A DNA stretch of 64,000 bases from Candidatus Synechococcus calcipolaris G9. Lineage in GTDB: Bacteria; Cyanobacteriota; Cyanobacteriia; Thermosynechococcales; Thermosynechococcaceae. Both the position numbers and the translations under genes were made by a program. How positions within the stretch are numbered: position 1 is the stretch's first letter; each line of letters starts with the position of its first letter. This document shows, in pieces, positions 44,786-54,396 of the stretch. The notes under the pieces were generated by a model. It did no database searches. It was not told the DNA's origin and saw only the letters and a program-made list of their open reading frames with translations. The stretch is from NCBI RefSeq assembly GCF_029582805.1, contig NZ_JAKKUT010000002.1, positions 1,761,747 through 1,825,746 of the forward strand, in the 5' to 3' direction.

Positions 44786-45553
44786 TTATCCGGCAACAAC
44801 CTGAAGGGCATCAGGCCGATCAACAACGATATTCGTTTGACTAAACTGGGGCGTTACCGTCCATCCCCAGGTCACAGCCAATCCCATTGCTCCAGCCCGT
44901 TGAGCCATGGCCATATCCCCATCTCCATCCCCAATGACCAAGGTAGCTGCCGGTGCAATTCCTAAATCCTGGCACAGGTGGAGGAGGGGGGCCGGATCTG
45001 GTTTTGCCAGAGGCGGTTCTATCCCCCTTGCTTGGGTAAAATATGTATCTAATTCATAGGTCTGTAAGAACTCTTGAACATTAGCTGTACTATCCGCCGA
45101 TAACACCGCCAGGGGAATAGCTGCAGCCGCAAGGTGTTGCACTAAGTCCATCACACCCGGAATGAGCGGTGTTTGACTGGCTTTAGCAGATTCATGGGCA
45201 TCAGCTTCTGCAAAGGCTTGTTGGGCCAGGGTACGGGCCTCAAACCAACTGATACCCGTTTCCGCAATGTAGGCCGCCGCCGCAATCATATTTTCATAAC
45301 GGCTTCCCACCGCTTGTAATCCACTGGGGTTCAGGTGATCCCGCTCCACCCCAAAGGCAAGTAAGAGAGGCTCTTGGGTTCCTGGAACCATGGCATCCAC
45401 ACGGCGTGCCCGACGACGGGCTAAATGGGCTAAAAAGCCTTCCGACTGGGCGAGGGTTCCATCTTTATCAAAGACAACCCCTTGAACCTGATTAAATTGA
45501 TGGGGAGAAGTGTGACCTTGAAGGTGACATTGGAGATTGATTGTTTTAATCAT
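44786..45553 (-). CDS. HAD-superfamily phosphatase (Gph/phosphoglycolate phosphatase-like)
   Basis: This 255-residue hydrolase has the HAD catalytic motifs: GVVFDKDGTLAQSE (DxDGT, about residue 30), IPLAVLSADST (motif II), and LVIGDGDGDMAMAQRAGAMGLAVTWG (motif IV, with the acidic pair). The cap is inserted after motif I. The substrate could be phosphoglycolate or another small phosphoester; the sequence does not decide. It is monocistronic and convergent with the pilin cluster. Confidence 0.88.
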   Translation of the reverse strand: MIKTINLQCHLQGHTSPHQFNQVQGVVFDKDGTLAQSEGFLAHLARRRARRVDAMVPGTQEPLLLAFGVERDHLNPSGLQAVGSRYENMIAAAAYIAETGISWFEARTLAQQAFAEADAHESAKASQTPLIPGVMDLVQHLAAAAIPLAVLSADSTANVQEFLQTYELDTYFTQARGIEPPLAKPDPAPLLHLCQDLGIAPAATLVIGDGDGDMAMAQRAGAMGLAVTWGWTVTPQFSQTNIVVDRPDALQVVAG

Positions 45554-45680
45554 TTACAGACAAAAATTAGGTCATAAACAGTAGATGTAGTTAGACGTGA
45601 ACATTGATAGGCAGGAGATCATCAGCTAATCAGCATATTTCTCTGTGTCCTTTAGAAAAATAGACTGCCCAAGTATTTTC

Positions 45681-45686
45681 TATAAT
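45681..45686 (+). promoter_or_regulatory. TATAAT -10 box upstream of ubiD
   Basis: A perfect TATAAT hexamer is found 65 nt before the ubiD start, in an AT-rich gap that contains no gene. There is no clear -35 hexamer at the usual spacing. The start is weakly supported. Confidence 0.4.
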
Positions 45687-45750
45687 AAGTTGAGCAGTAG
45701 TGAAGATGGTACGGTTCGATTTTGGGAGTCACTGGTTTGAATAATCTAAG

Positions 45751-47259
45751 ATGACTCAAGATCTGCGAAATTTCCTGCAAATCCTAGAGCAACGGGGTCA
45801 ACTCCAGCGAATTAAGGCAGCGGTTGATCCCGATCTGGAAATTGCGGAAATTGCCAACCGACTTCTCCAGGCAGGGGGGCCAGCCCTCCTCTTTGAAAAT
45901 GTGCAGGGATCCCCTTTTCCGGTTGCCATTAATCTTTTGGGAACCCTAGAACGGGTCTGTTGGGCCATGGGTATGGAGCAGCCCCAAGAACTAGAAGCCC
46001 TGGGCCAAAAACTAGGCATGCTCCAGCAACCTAAGCCCCCGAAGAAAATTTCCCAGGCGATTGATTTTGGTAAAGTTCTCTTTGATGTGGTTAAGGCTAA
46101 ACCTAGCCGGGATTTGTTTCCCCCCTGTCAGCAGGTAGTGGTGCAGGGGCCAGACCTGGATCTACAACAATTGCCGTTGATTCGTCCCTATCCGGGGGAT
46201 GCGGCCAAAATCATTACTCTGGGTCTGGTCATTACCAAAGATTGTGAAACGGGTATTCCCAATGTGGGGGTGTATCGGCTGCAATTGCAATCGGCTAAAA
46301 CCATGACCGTTCATTGGCTCTCGGTGCGCGGTGGGGCCCGCCACTTACGCAAAGCAGCGGCACAGGGTAAAAAACTTGAGATTGCGATCTCCCTGGGGGT
46401 TCATCCCTTGGTAATTATGGCCGCAGCAACCCCAATTCCGGTGGACTTATCGGAATGGTTATTTGCGGGTCTTTATGGAGGTGGTGGAATTCACCTAGCA
46501 AAGTGCAAAACCCTTGATTTAGAAGTTCCGGCCCTCTCGGAAATGGTCTTAGAAGGAACCATTACCCCTGGGGAGGTCTTGCCAGACGGCCCCTGTGGGG
46601 ATCACATGGGCTACTACGGTGGCATTGAAGATTCGCCCCTAATTCGCTTCCATTGTTTAACCCATCGGAAGCAGCCCACCTACCTGACGACATTTAGTGG
46701 CCGTCCCCCCAAGGAAGAGGCCATGATGGCCCTAGCCCTAAACCGAATTTATACGCCAATTCTGCGACAGCAGGTTTCAGAAATTGTAGATTTCTTTTTA
46801 CCTATGGAGGCCCTCAGTTACAAAGCGGCCATTATTTCCATTGATAAGGCTTATCCTGGCCAAGCACGGCGGGCAGCCCTGGCCTTTTGGAGTGCCCTGC
46901 CCCAATTTACCTACACAAAATTCGTGATTGTTGTCGATAAAGAGATCAATATTCGGGATCCACGCCAAGTGGTCTGGGCCATTAGCTCCAAGGTGGATCC
47001 AGTACGGGATGTGTTTATTTTGCCGGAAACCCCCTTTGATACCCTGGACTTTGCCAGTGAAAAAATTGGCCTGGGCGGTCGCATGGGAATTGATGCCACT
47101 ACCAAAATTCCCCCGGAAACCAACCATGATTGGGGTGAACCCCTGGTGTCGGACCCAGATATTGCGGCCCTAGTAGATCGCCGCTGGTCAGAGTATGGCC
47201 TGGCGGATATTCCCCTGGATCAGGTTCCTGCCTATCTTTTTGGTTATGATTTGCCTTAG
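45751..47259 (+). CDS. ubiD: UbiD-family decarboxylase
   Basis: This is a 502-residue UbiD-type prenyl-FMN-dependent decarboxylase, probably acting in plastoquinone biosynthesis (decarboxylation of a 4-hydroxybenzoate intermediate). Recognised segments: MTQDLRNFLQILEQRGQLQRI, PALLFENVQGSPFPVAINLLGT, LQQLPLIRPYPGDAAKIITLGLVITKD, GGGGIHLAKCKTLDLEVPALSEMVLEGTITPGE, DGPCGDHMGYYGG and KIGLGGRMGIDATTK. All are in the order expected for the family. A UbiX partner is not in this window. Confidence 0.93.
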   Translation: MTQDLRNFLQILEQRGQLQRIKAAVDPDLEIAEIANRLLQAGGPALLFENVQGSPFPVAINLLGTLERVCWAMGMEQPQELEALGQKLGMLQQPKPPKKISQAIDFGKVLFDVVKAKPSRDLFPPCQQVVVQGPDLDLQQLPLIRPYPGDAAKIITLGLVITKDCETGIPNVGVYRLQLQSAKTMTVHWLSVRGGARHLRKAAAQGKKLEIAISLGVHPLVIMAAATPIPVDLSEWLFAGLYGGGGIHLAKCKTLDLEVPALSEMVLEGTITPGEVLPDGPCGDHMGYYGGIEDSPLIRFHCLTHRKQPTYLTTFSGRPPKEEAMMALALNRIYTPILRQQVSEIVDFFLPMEALSYKAAIISIDKAYPGQARRAALAFWSALPQFTYTKFVIVVDKEINIRDPRQVVWAISSKVDPVRDVFILPETPFDTLDFASEKIGLGGRMGIDATTKIPPETNHDWGEPLVSDPDIAALVDRRWSEYGLADIPLDQVPAYLFGYDLP

Positions 47260-47372
47260 GGAGATCAATGATTATCTCAAAAGCGTCTATGGATGGGGAT
47301 GATAAGATAAGAATTGTAGACCTAGATTCTAAATTAAAGTCCACTTCATCCTGACAGGAGGACGATACCCCT

Positions 47373-47615
47373 ATGGCAGCAACCCTTGAGCTTTGTTCTG
47401 AAAACGTTGAAACCGTTCTCGATGAATTGCGCCCTTATTTAATGGCTGATGGCGGGAATGTGGAGCTTGTGGAAATTGAAGGGCCCGTGGTCAAATTACG
47501 CCTCCAGGGGGCCTGCGGCTCTTGCCCCAGTTCAACGATGACGTTGCGGATGGGTATTGAGCGCAAACTTAAAGAATCGATTCCTGAAATTGCCGAAGTT
47601 GAGCAGGTATTTTAA
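47373..47615 (+). CDS. nfu: NifU-like iron-sulfur scaffold protein (Nfu)
   Basis: This is an 80-residue protein consisting only of the NifU C-terminal (Nfu) domain: [62 protein letters not shown]. The CGSCP motif (C-x-x-C) carries a bridging [4Fe-4S] or [2Fe-2S] cluster. The start is ATG with AGGAGGA upstream. In cyanobacteria such proteins assemble clusters for photosystem I. It lies 30 nt before crr6 on the same strand. Confidence 0.96.
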   Translation: MAATLELCSENVETVLDELRPYLMADGGNVELVEIEGPVVKLRLQGACGSCPSSTMTLRMGIERKLKESIPEIAEVEQVF

Positions 47616-47645
47616 GCCCATTAGTACAATTCTGAGGCGCAATCT

Positions 47646-48134
47646 ATGGCGGTAACGATCTCCTTGACTCCAGAGGCGATCGATACCCTGGATTTGACCC
47701 CTGCCTTGGTGCAGATCGATCCTTGGTTGACATCGGCGAAGATTCTGGACTATGAACAGCAGATCCAATTTGAGATCGATTATCCTCGCCCTAGGGAACA
47801 ACCAGATTTAGAACTTTCTCAGATTGCGCCGGTGCGTCTCTGGTTTATTCGCCTAGATACGGTGTATCCCTGGTTGCCCTTTTTACTGGACTGGCGATCG
47901 GGGGAATTGGTTCGCTATGCGGCAATGTTAGTGCCCCATGAATTTCACCCCCGTCAGGGCATTCAGTATAATCCCCAAGCCTTGGATATGTTTGTGATGG
48001 CCAAGGTCTTTATCCTGTGGAAATGGCTCTCGGAGCAAGGCGTTCCCGCAGCAGGCAAAATTAAAGCCATGGCGGAAATGTTTGGCTATGAGTTAGATAT
48101 GGGGTTGTTCAAACTTTTGCAACATTCCCCCTGA
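47646..48134 (+). CDS. CRR6-family (DUF1817) NDH-1 assembly factor
   Basis: This 162-residue protein matches the cyanobacterial CRR6/DUF1817 family: PWLTSAKILDYEQQIQFEIDYPR, APVRLWFIRLDTVYPWLPFLLDWRSGELVRYAAMLVPHEF and VMAKVFILWKWLSEQGV. In plants and Synechocystis CRR6 acts in the maturation of the NdhI-containing part of NDH-1. The position next to the NDH-1MS genes agrees with this. It is probably co-transcribed with nfu, which could deliver iron-sulfur clusters to NdhI. Confidence 0.82.
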   Translation: MAVTISLTPEAIDTLDLTPALVQIDPWLTSAKILDYEQQIQFEIDYPRPREQPDLELSQIAPVRLWFIRLDTVYPWLPFLLDWRSGELVRYAAMLVPHEFHPRQGIQYNPQALDMFVMAKVFILWKWLSEQGVPAAGKIKAMAEMFGYELDMGLFKLLQHSP

Positions 48135-48255
48135 ACTACGGGTGAGCTTTCTAGAATGAGAGCAGCGGTGAGGCAGTCGGCTTTATCTTACAAATCTGTC
48201 TTGCGATTTTTTAGTCCGAAAAATATTAAAACTATCAAGGTAGGAGTAGGAAATC

Positions 48256-48558
48256 ATGAATTCTTTTTCGTCCCTGCTATTGGCAACATTGATGATGATT
48301 GCCCCGGCGATCGCAGTGCGGGCCCAAACCATGCCCGTTTCTCCCCAACCCCAGGATGGATTTGCCGACTCGGCGGCGATCGGCACGATTAATGTCAGCC
48401 CTGATCTCCGCTCTGCCCTGGAAGGCCCCCAGAATCCGTCCTATGACCAGTATCAGATGATTCAAGTTGAATCAGCCGCTGCCAACAGCATTAACCAAAA
48501 TACCCAAGCGGATGTGCAACGGCCACCCCGGGCCCGCTTAATGAATGTGGAATTTTGA
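48256..48558 (+). CDS. Small secreted/periplasmic protein of unknown function
   Basis: The 100-residue product has an N-terminal signal peptide (MNSFSSLLLATLMMIAPAIAVRAQ, with an A-x-A-type end). The mature part is low-complexity, Asn/Gln/Pro-rich and without cysteines (QPQDGFADSAAIGT, VESAAANSINQNTQ). No named domain is recognised. It is preceded by a purine-rich ribosome site (AAGGTAGGAG). The convergent cupS starts 25 nt further on. Confidence 0.55.
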   Translation: MNSFSSLLLATLMMIAPAIAVRAQTMPVSPQPQDGFADSAAIGTINVSPDLRSALEGPQNPSYDQYQMIQVESAAANSINQNTQADVQRPPRARLMNVEF

Positions 48559-48583
48559 ATTTTAATGTAGTTGGGGTTGGGAA

Positions 48584-48988
48584 TCAGCCCATCAAAATAA
48601 CATTATCCAGCACATGAATAATACCGTTATCTGCTGGAATATCCGCCGCCAATACCGTCGCATTTTTGACCTCAAAACCATCGGTGCCATTCATGGGAAT
48701 CGGCGCGCCTTCTAGGGAGGGGATGGTTCCCATTTGAATTAACTCGTTTTGGGTGTAACGCCCTGCTGCTACATGGTATGTCAGAATTCGGGCCAGTTGG
48801 GGCGGATTTTGAACGAGGGTTTGTACCGTTCCTGGGGGTAGTTTGGCAAAGGCCGCGTCATTGGGGGCAAAAACCGTAAATGGGCCGGGTTGCTGGAGGG
48901 CTTCAACTAGACCCGCTACCTTAATGGCCGTCAAGAGGGTGGAAAAGTCGGGGTTACTGGCAGCAATATCAACAATATTAGGCATCAT
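48584..48988 (-). CDS. cupS: Fasciclin-domain protein, CupS (CO2-uptake NDH-1MS component)
   Basis: The 134-residue product is a single fasciclin (FAS1) domain: [42 protein letters not shown] and a C-terminal [14 protein letters not shown]. Small, signal-less fasciclin proteins encoded after cupA (ndhF3-ndhD3-cupA-cupS) are CupS, a soluble subunit of NDH-1MS. The gap to cupA is 89 nt. The stop lies close to the convergent secreted-protein gene. Confidence 0.86.
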   Translation of the reverse strand: MMPNIVDIAASNPDFSTLLTAIKVAGLVEALQQPGPFTVFAPNDAAFAKLPPGTVQTLVQNPPQLARILTYHVAAGRYTQNELIQMGTIPSLEGAPIPMNGTDGFEVKNATVLAADIPADNGIIHVLDNVILMG

Positions 48989-49077
48989 AATTTCCTCATG
49001 GAAGGCTAAACTCTCAAGCGAAAACTAAACAAAATAAGCAATAGGCAGCTTGACAAAAAGAACTCCACCACCGGAGC

Positions 49078-50376
49078 TTAGCGATAATCCTGACGCTGAA
49101 TATCCCCTAGTCGGGCTTCAGGGCGAAGAAAGCGATCCATTTGCGTTTCAAAAAACTGACGGTTGGCAAGGCGGTGGCGCGGGTTCGGATCATCTAAGGG
49201 GTAGAGTAAGGCGGTTCGTAGGGCTTGAATCACCGCTGAGGTGACGTTATACATCGATCGCTGGAAACTAATCCCCAGTTGAATCAACATATCATCCTCA
49301 CCTCGACAGTGTTCTTGGTAATAGGTACGGAGATAGGGGGGTAAAAAGTGCAGCATATCTTGCATGAGTAGAGTGGGCGGAATCCCGGCACTACCCACGG
49401 GAAAGACATCCGCATACAAGATGCCGTAGTGAAAATCTTTTTGATCCTCGGGGACAAGACCCGCTTGGGCATTGTAGGACTTGGTGCCACGGAAGGGGGC
49501 GGTGCGATAGAAGACTGCCTCAACATAGGGCAAGGCTGCCTCATAGAGCCAGGTAAACCCCTTAGCCTTAGGAATTAGTTCAAAACACGCATCACCAATG
49601 TAGACATGGTGATAGATGGGGCGACCGGCCACGGCAAAAATACCATTCACCAAGAAATTCATGGCATCGGGTACGCCCTTAAAGCCGCCTTCATCGTAAA
49701 TATCTGACATCTCGAAGAAGACAGGAGCCATCACTTCCCAAAACAGTCCTAAATTGGCGTAATAGGATAGCTCGCGACATTTTTCGTAAAACATTTCTGG
49801 AAAGAGCTTGTGTAATCCAAGCATTGCCGGGTTGTGCTTGAAGTAAGCGGCGATGGCGCGATCGCAATTGGTTTTATATTCATCGGTGTATAGAAAATCA
49901 TTAAATCGCCCCCCCATTTCTTGGTGCCAGAGCATGGCCCGCATACAGGCTTCCGCAAATTCCATATTGATGCGATCGTGCCAGAGGTGATGGAAGAGTT
50001 TGGGCCAGGACTGTTTGACTTCCCCTTTCTCTATAAATGCCAGCAATTCGGGATGGGCCGTTGCCGCCCCTCGCCAAATCCGCAAATCCGCCGTTTCGCC
50101 AGCATAATGATTGGGGAGATCCAGATACTCCTGAGGTAAGAAATATTTGAAAACGGGGAGTGGATCCAAAAATACCCGCTCGGCAATGTAGAGCAAATCC
50201 CGCCAGTAAAAGTCCATGGGGACGGCATAGGCTTTATAAATGCCAATGATCTGCATCAAGTTTTCTGGGGTATCCGGTAGCATGGAGCCGCCGGCCTCTA
50301 GGCGATGAATCACCTCCCCATGGGGATGGGTAGAGGGTGGAATCAACTCCGGGATTGAAGACATCGTAGGGGTCAT
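49078..50376 (-). CDS. cupA: CO2 hydration protein CupA (ChpY)
   Basis: This is a 432-residue protein that converts CO2 to bicarbonate at the NDH-1MS complex. Start ATG 50376 follows AAAGGAG; a GTG one codon earlier is possible. Family segments: VPMDFYWRDLLYIAERVFLDPLPVFKYFLPQEYL, DRINMEFAEACMRAMLWHQEMGG, NFLVNGIFAVAGRPIYHHVYIGDACF and YGILYADVFPVGSAGIPPTLLMQDMLHFLPPYL. The linkage to ndhF3-ndhD3 and a CupS-like gene indicates the inducible CupA form rather than constitutive CupB. Confidence 0.95.
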   Translation of the reverse strand: MTPTMSSIPELIPPSTHPHGEVIHRLEAGGSMLPDTPENLMQIIGIYKAYAVPMDFYWRDLLYIAERVFLDPLPVFKYFLPQEYLDLPNHYAGETADLRIWRGAATAHPELLAFIEKGEVKQSWPKLFHHLWHDRINMEFAEACMRAMLWHQEMGGRFNDFLYTDEYKTNCDRAIAAYFKHNPAMLGLHKLFPEMFYEKCRELSYYANLGLFWEVMAPVFFEMSDIYDEGGFKGVPDAMNFLVNGIFAVAGRPIYHHVYIGDACFELIPKAKGFTWLYEAALPYVEAVFYRTAPFRGTKSYNAQAGLVPEDQKDFHYGILYADVFPVGSAGIPPTLLMQDMLHFLPPYLRTYYQEHCRGEDDMLIQLGISFQRSMYNVTSAVIQALRTALLYPLDDPNPRHRLANRQFFETQMDRFLRPEARLGDIQRQDYR

Positions 50377-50426
50377 CACTACTCCTTTACTTTTGAATAT
50401 TTTTGAAGGGTATTTTTGAAGATCGT

Positions 50427-52019
50427 TTATTTTTGCAAGGAGATTGTTTTTACTGGGAAATGGATGGGGGGCTTGATTTCGTCGGCTATCACCCCTAGGG
50501 CTTGGGCCGTTACAATTCCTGGAGAGGCTACATCATTAGCGATAAATTTAGGAGAGGGTGGCGGTAGGGTGGCGATCATTGCTGTGGCGGTGGGTTCGGC
50601 CCATTTCACTAACCAGTTAGGTTGCAGCCCCAGAAAGAGAATGAGTCCAGCCAAGACAAAAGCCGGAATTTTTTCCCAAATTTCTACTTTGGGAAAGTAG
50701 GCGATCGCATTGTCCAGCTTGCCAAAGCAGGTGCGATTGAGCAAAATCACAAAATAAACAGCGGTGAGACCAGTTCCCACCACACAGAGTAGGGTTTGCA
50801 GCGGATAGATAGCATAGCTGCCCTGAAAGACTAAAAACTCCGTCACAAACCCCATTAGACCGGGAATCCCAGCACTGGCCATTCCCCCCAATACCAATAG
50901 GGCACTGGTCATGGGTAAGCCGCGAATGGGATTCATTAAACCATTGAGAACATCCAGTTCCCGTGTGCCTACCTTGGCCTCAATTACACCGACCAAATGA
51001 AACAGAATCGCTAAAATAATGCCGTGGGCGACCATCTGGGTCAGGGCCCCGGTCAAGGCAAGATCTGTGGCCGCCGCTCCCCCTAGCAATACATACCCCA
51101 TGTGCCCCACGGAACTGTAGGCCACCATTCGCTTAATATCTTTTTGAGCGATCGCCGTAATTGCGCCATAGAGGACACTAATCGTCGCCCAACTGGCTAG
51201 GTAAGGGGACAAGTTAGCCCAGGCATCGGGAAATAGGCCCAATCCAAACCGAAACAGACCGTAGGTTCCCAGCTTTGCCACCACACCCCCCAACATCATG
51301 GCCACGGGAGCAGACGCGGCAACGTAGGTATCTGGCAACCAGGTGTGTAGAGGCACGAGGGGGATTTTAATCCCAAACCCCACCAGTAACAGGCCCAGTA
51401 ATAGGTATTGCCAAACCAGCGGCAATCCATGGCCCATCACAGTATCGTAGGTAAAATCGGCGGCACCACTGAGCCAAACCGTCCCTAAAAAGCCCGCCAG
51501 AATCAGTGTCCCAGAGAGGGCGGTGTAAAGCAAAAACTTAACTGCCGAGTACATTTTCTTTTCCCCCCCCCAAATGGCAATCAACAGGTAGAGGGGAACC
51601 AATTCGATTTCATAAAGCAAAAAGAAGAATAGTAAATTTTGAGCCAGGAACGCTCCCGCCAACCCGCCACTCACCAGGAGCATCAAACCGTAGAATAGCC
51701 GGGGTCGCTCCAGATCCGGGCGACTACTCCAGATCGCAATCCAGGTGATCAAGCTATTGAGGCCGATCATCAGTAGGGAGAGTCCATCCACACCCAGGTC
51801 GTAGTTCAGGCCCAATGCCGGAAGCCAGGGCAAGAACTCACGGAACTGAACCCCACTACCATCTAGCTGAAACTGGCTAAATAACCAAAGTGTCCAGAGT
51901 AGGGTAATGCCAGAAAGGGTGAGGGCCCCATTGCGGGCCCACTGAGCCGTCAGTTTTCCGGGAATGACTGCAATAATCAAAGCACCAAGGATCGGCAGCC
52001 AGATGAGAGGGCTGAGCAT
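50427..52019 (-). CDS. ndhD3: NDH-1 subunit NdhD3 (CO2-uptake form)
   Basis: The 530-residue protein belongs to the NdhD/NuoM antiporter-like family, with about 14 helices: LNYDLGVDGLSLLMIGLNSLITW, FFLLYEIELVPLYLLIAIWGGEKKMYSAVKFLLYTALSG, KIPLVPLHTWLPDTYVAASAPVAMMLGGVVAKLGTYGLFR and VAYSSVGHMGYVLLG are diagnostic. The assignment to the D3 type rests on the operon with ndhF3 and cupA, not on sequence detail I can score. It lies 115 nt from ndhF3 and 50 nt from cupA. Confidence 0.93.
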   Translation of the reverse strand: MLSPLIWLPILGALIIAVIPGKLTAQWARNGALTLSGITLLWTLWLFSQFQLDGSGVQFREFLPWLPALGLNYDLGVDGLSLLMIGLNSLITWIAIWSSRPDLERPRLFYGLMLLVSGGLAGAFLAQNLLFFFLLYEIELVPLYLLIAIWGGEKKMYSAVKFLLYTALSGTLILAGFLGTVWLSGAADFTYDTVMGHGLPLVWQYLLLGLLLVGFGIKIPLVPLHTWLPDTYVAASAPVAMMLGGVVAKLGTYGLFRFGLGLFPDAWANLSPYLASWATISVLYGAITAIAQKDIKRMVAYSSVGHMGYVLLGGAAATDLALTGALTQMVAHGIILAILFHLVGVIEAKVGTRELDVLNGLMNPIRGLPMTSALLVLGGMASAGIPGLMGFVTEFLVFQGSYAIYPLQTLLCVVGTGLTAVYFVILLNRTCFGKLDNAIAYFPKVEIWEKIPAFVLAGLILFLGLQPNWLVKWAEPTATAMIATLPPPSPKFIANDVASPGIVTAQALGVIADEIKPPIHFPVKTISLQK

Positions 52020-52133
52020 GGTGATTTATACTCCTAACGCAAAATGGCAATGGAACAAATAAATAAAGAAGGGTAATTAAAGGAAAATTGGAGCAGGGTT
52101 AACCCTCAAACAACAGAAGGCTGAGAGAGAGCC

Positions 52134-53987
52134 TCAAGGCAGGGGGGTAAAATACTGCCAGCTTAAAAGGACAGCAATGAGAGCTACCCCCGCCGTAATC
52201 GTGAGAATATAAAACTGCGATCGCCCCGTATTCCCGTACTTGAGGGTTTCACCGCCAAATAGGGAAGCCAAGCCAACCCCGTTGACGACCCCGTCCACCA
52301 CGTAGCGATCGAGCCAATCGGTCAGCCTAGAGAGCAAGTCTACCCCTAACACAAACGTGTTGCGATAAAACTTTGGGGTATAAAAGTCATAGGCCAGCAG
52401 GTTTTGGATGGGTTGATGGATAAGTTTCGCAGGTTGCTGAAAAATTCGGTTGACGTACAGCAGGATACCGATGGCAAATCCCAAAATACTGGACCACGTT
52501 AGGAGCAAAGCCATGTCTTTACTGAGGGCCGCCCAGGTGGGTAGAAGATGCAACTGAGCCATGATCAGCGGTAGGTGCAGGATCAAGCCCAGACCGAGGG
52601 TCATCGGTAGAACGATTAACCAAAGGGGTTCTGGACAGCGAACGGTCATCTGTTGACTCTGCCCAGCAAAAATTAGTCCAAATAGCCGCGCCAGGCTAAA
52701 GGCAGCGACCCAGTTGACGATTAAAATGATACCCACCAGTAGGCCATGGTGATCTTGCCAAAGTTGTGAAGCTAAGGAGAGCATGGACCAAAATCCGCCG
52801 AAGGGGGGCAGGGCAATCAGGCCAAAGGCACCGCCAATCACCGCCAGTCCAGTCACCGGGCGACGACTCCACAGTCCTCCCATTTGGGTGAGATCTTGAC
52901 TGATGGCATTAAAAATGATCGACCCACACCCCATCACGAGGGTGGCCATCCCCAGGGCATAGGTCAGGGCTAAGGTTAAGGCTGTATTGGGGAAATGGGC
53001 CCCCACGGCCACAAACATCAATCCCATATAGGTACTGCTGATATAGGAGAGAACCCGCTTCACGTCTATTTGGGCCGCAGAAATGAGGGTTGCCCCAAGG
53101 GCCGTTAGAATACCGATGGCGATCGCAAAGGTTGAGGCGCTTGACGAGAGAGCTAGGACGGGTTCTAATTTCACCAACACCCACACCCCCGTGATGACGA
53201 CGACGGCATTTCGCAAAATCGTACTGGGCAGGGGCCCCTCCATGGCTTCATCCAGCCATAGGTGTAAGGGAAACTGGGCACATTTACTCATTGGCCCAGC
53301 AATCAGAGCAATGCCAATTAATGTGATCACGGTTGGATCCGGGGTCGCCGTTTGCGCCCAAATCCCTAACTCACGAAAATCCCAGGTGTGGGCCAGGGGA
53401 TAAATCGCCAGCACCCCCATTAATAACACTAAGTCTCCCACCCGCTTGGTCAGGAAGGCATCCCGGGCCCCCGTTACCACTAGGGGCTGGTTGTACCAAA
53501 AACCCACGAGCAGGTAGGTTCCCAGGGTCAAAATCTCTAGGAGCATATAGGAGAAAAAGAGGGAATTGCATAGGACTAGGGCACACATCCCCGCCTCAAA
53601 AAATGCCATTAGGGCAAAGAAGCGGCCCCACCCCCAATCCATTTCTAAGTAACCGACGGCATACACCTGGGCTAGTAAATTCAGCCCAGTAATGACAACA
53701 CAGGCCCCCAGGGTAATGGTAGAAGCTTCAATGGGAATAGCCAAACTCAAATCCCGCAACTGAAGCCAGGGCACAGCCAAAAATTGGGGTGCATCATTTT
53801 CTAAGAGAGCCATTAAAGCCAGCAAACCATGGATGAAGGCAAAGAAGGTGGTGAGAATATTGATATAGCCCGCTGGGCGAGGGCCGGTTTTGCGAATGAG
53901 GGCGGGGGACCAGGGAATGGTTAACACCACACCTATCAGTGGGTAAAGGGGAATTAGCCAACTGGTTTGAGGCAAAATTGAGGTCAT
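52134..53987 (-). CDS. ndhF3: NDH-1 subunit NdhF3 (CO2-uptake form)
   Basis: This is a 617-residue NdhF/NuoL-type subunit. ATG 53987 (MTSILPQTSWLIPLYPLIGVV) fits the family start and has GAAGG before it; eleven earlier codons lack support. Segments VYAVGYLEMDWGWGRFFALMAFFEAGMCALVLCNS, GVLAIYPLAHTWDFRE, AQFPLHLWLDEAMEGPLPSTILRNAVVVITGVWVLVKL and DVKRVLSYISSTYMGLMFVA are typical. The lateral-helix region follows in the C-terminal third. It is the first gene of the NDH-1MS operon. A LysR-type regulator (CcmR/NdhR) is expected in many genomes, but none adjoins here. Confidence 0.94.
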   Translation of the reverse strand: MTSILPQTSWLIPLYPLIGVVLTIPWSPALIRKTGPRPAGYINILTTFFAFIHGLLALMALLENDAPQFLAVPWLQLRDLSLAIPIEASTITLGACVVITGLNLLAQVYAVGYLEMDWGWGRFFALMAFFEAGMCALVLCNSLFFSYMLLEILTLGTYLLVGFWYNQPLVVTGARDAFLTKRVGDLVLLMGVLAIYPLAHTWDFRELGIWAQTATPDPTVITLIGIALIAGPMSKCAQFPLHLWLDEAMEGPLPSTILRNAVVVITGVWVLVKLEPVLALSSSASTFAIAIGILTALGATLISAAQIDVKRVLSYISSTYMGLMFVAVGAHFPNTALTLALTYALGMATLVMGCGSIIFNAISQDLTQMGGLWSRRPVTGLAVIGGAFGLIALPPFGGFWSMLSLASQLWQDHHGLLVGIILIVNWVAAFSLARLFGLIFAGQSQQMTVRCPEPLWLIVLPMTLGLGLILHLPLIMAQLHLLPTWAALSKDMALLLTWSSILGFAIGILLYVNRIFQQPAKLIHQPIQNLLAYDFYTPKFYRNTFVLGVDLLSRLTDWLDRYVVDGVVNGVGLASLFGGETLKYGNTGRSQFYILTITAGVALIAVLLSWQYFTPLP

Positions 53988-54396
53988 GGGTGGGGTACCT
54001 TCAGCACAATCAGTATCCAATAACGTGGGTGAATGTCAGCACGGAGAACTGACCTTAAATTTCATTTGTTTTATTGATAAAAACCTATGGAATCATAGAG
54101 ATAGATAGATAAAAATGGTGGATATAGAGGATAGTTTAGCGAAGGATTGGGACAAAATGGAAGCCTAAAATTGATAAAACACTATTTGTATTTTGTTTAT
54201 GATTAATAAGTTTCAATGATAGGCCGCCATAGAAACAAACCCTCCGTCCTGGCAGATGGGAGATAGGGGCCATCTCTGCAAACCCTTGTAAAGACCTTGT
54301 AAATAAACGTAACAGTGGTAATCAAGAACACCCCATTTCCTAAAACTTGGCCTTAGAATCGATAAGGATTTATTGAATACGTTGTAAGTAGGTCTT
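53988..54396. other. 409-bp divergent intergenic region upstream of ndhF3
   Basis: The gap must hold the promoter of the CO2-uptake operon on the minus strand and that of the 47-residue membrane protein on the plus strand. It is A/T-rich, with GATAGATAGATAA (54100-54111 region) and runs of AAAATTGATAAAAC (54170). LysR-type sites (T-N11-A) are too degenerate to name with confidence. No other gene is seen. Confidence 0.4.

Noticed and set aside
54100-54112. GATA tandem repeat as an attachment site
   Set aside because: Short simple-sequence repeat with no integrase or flanking duplication.
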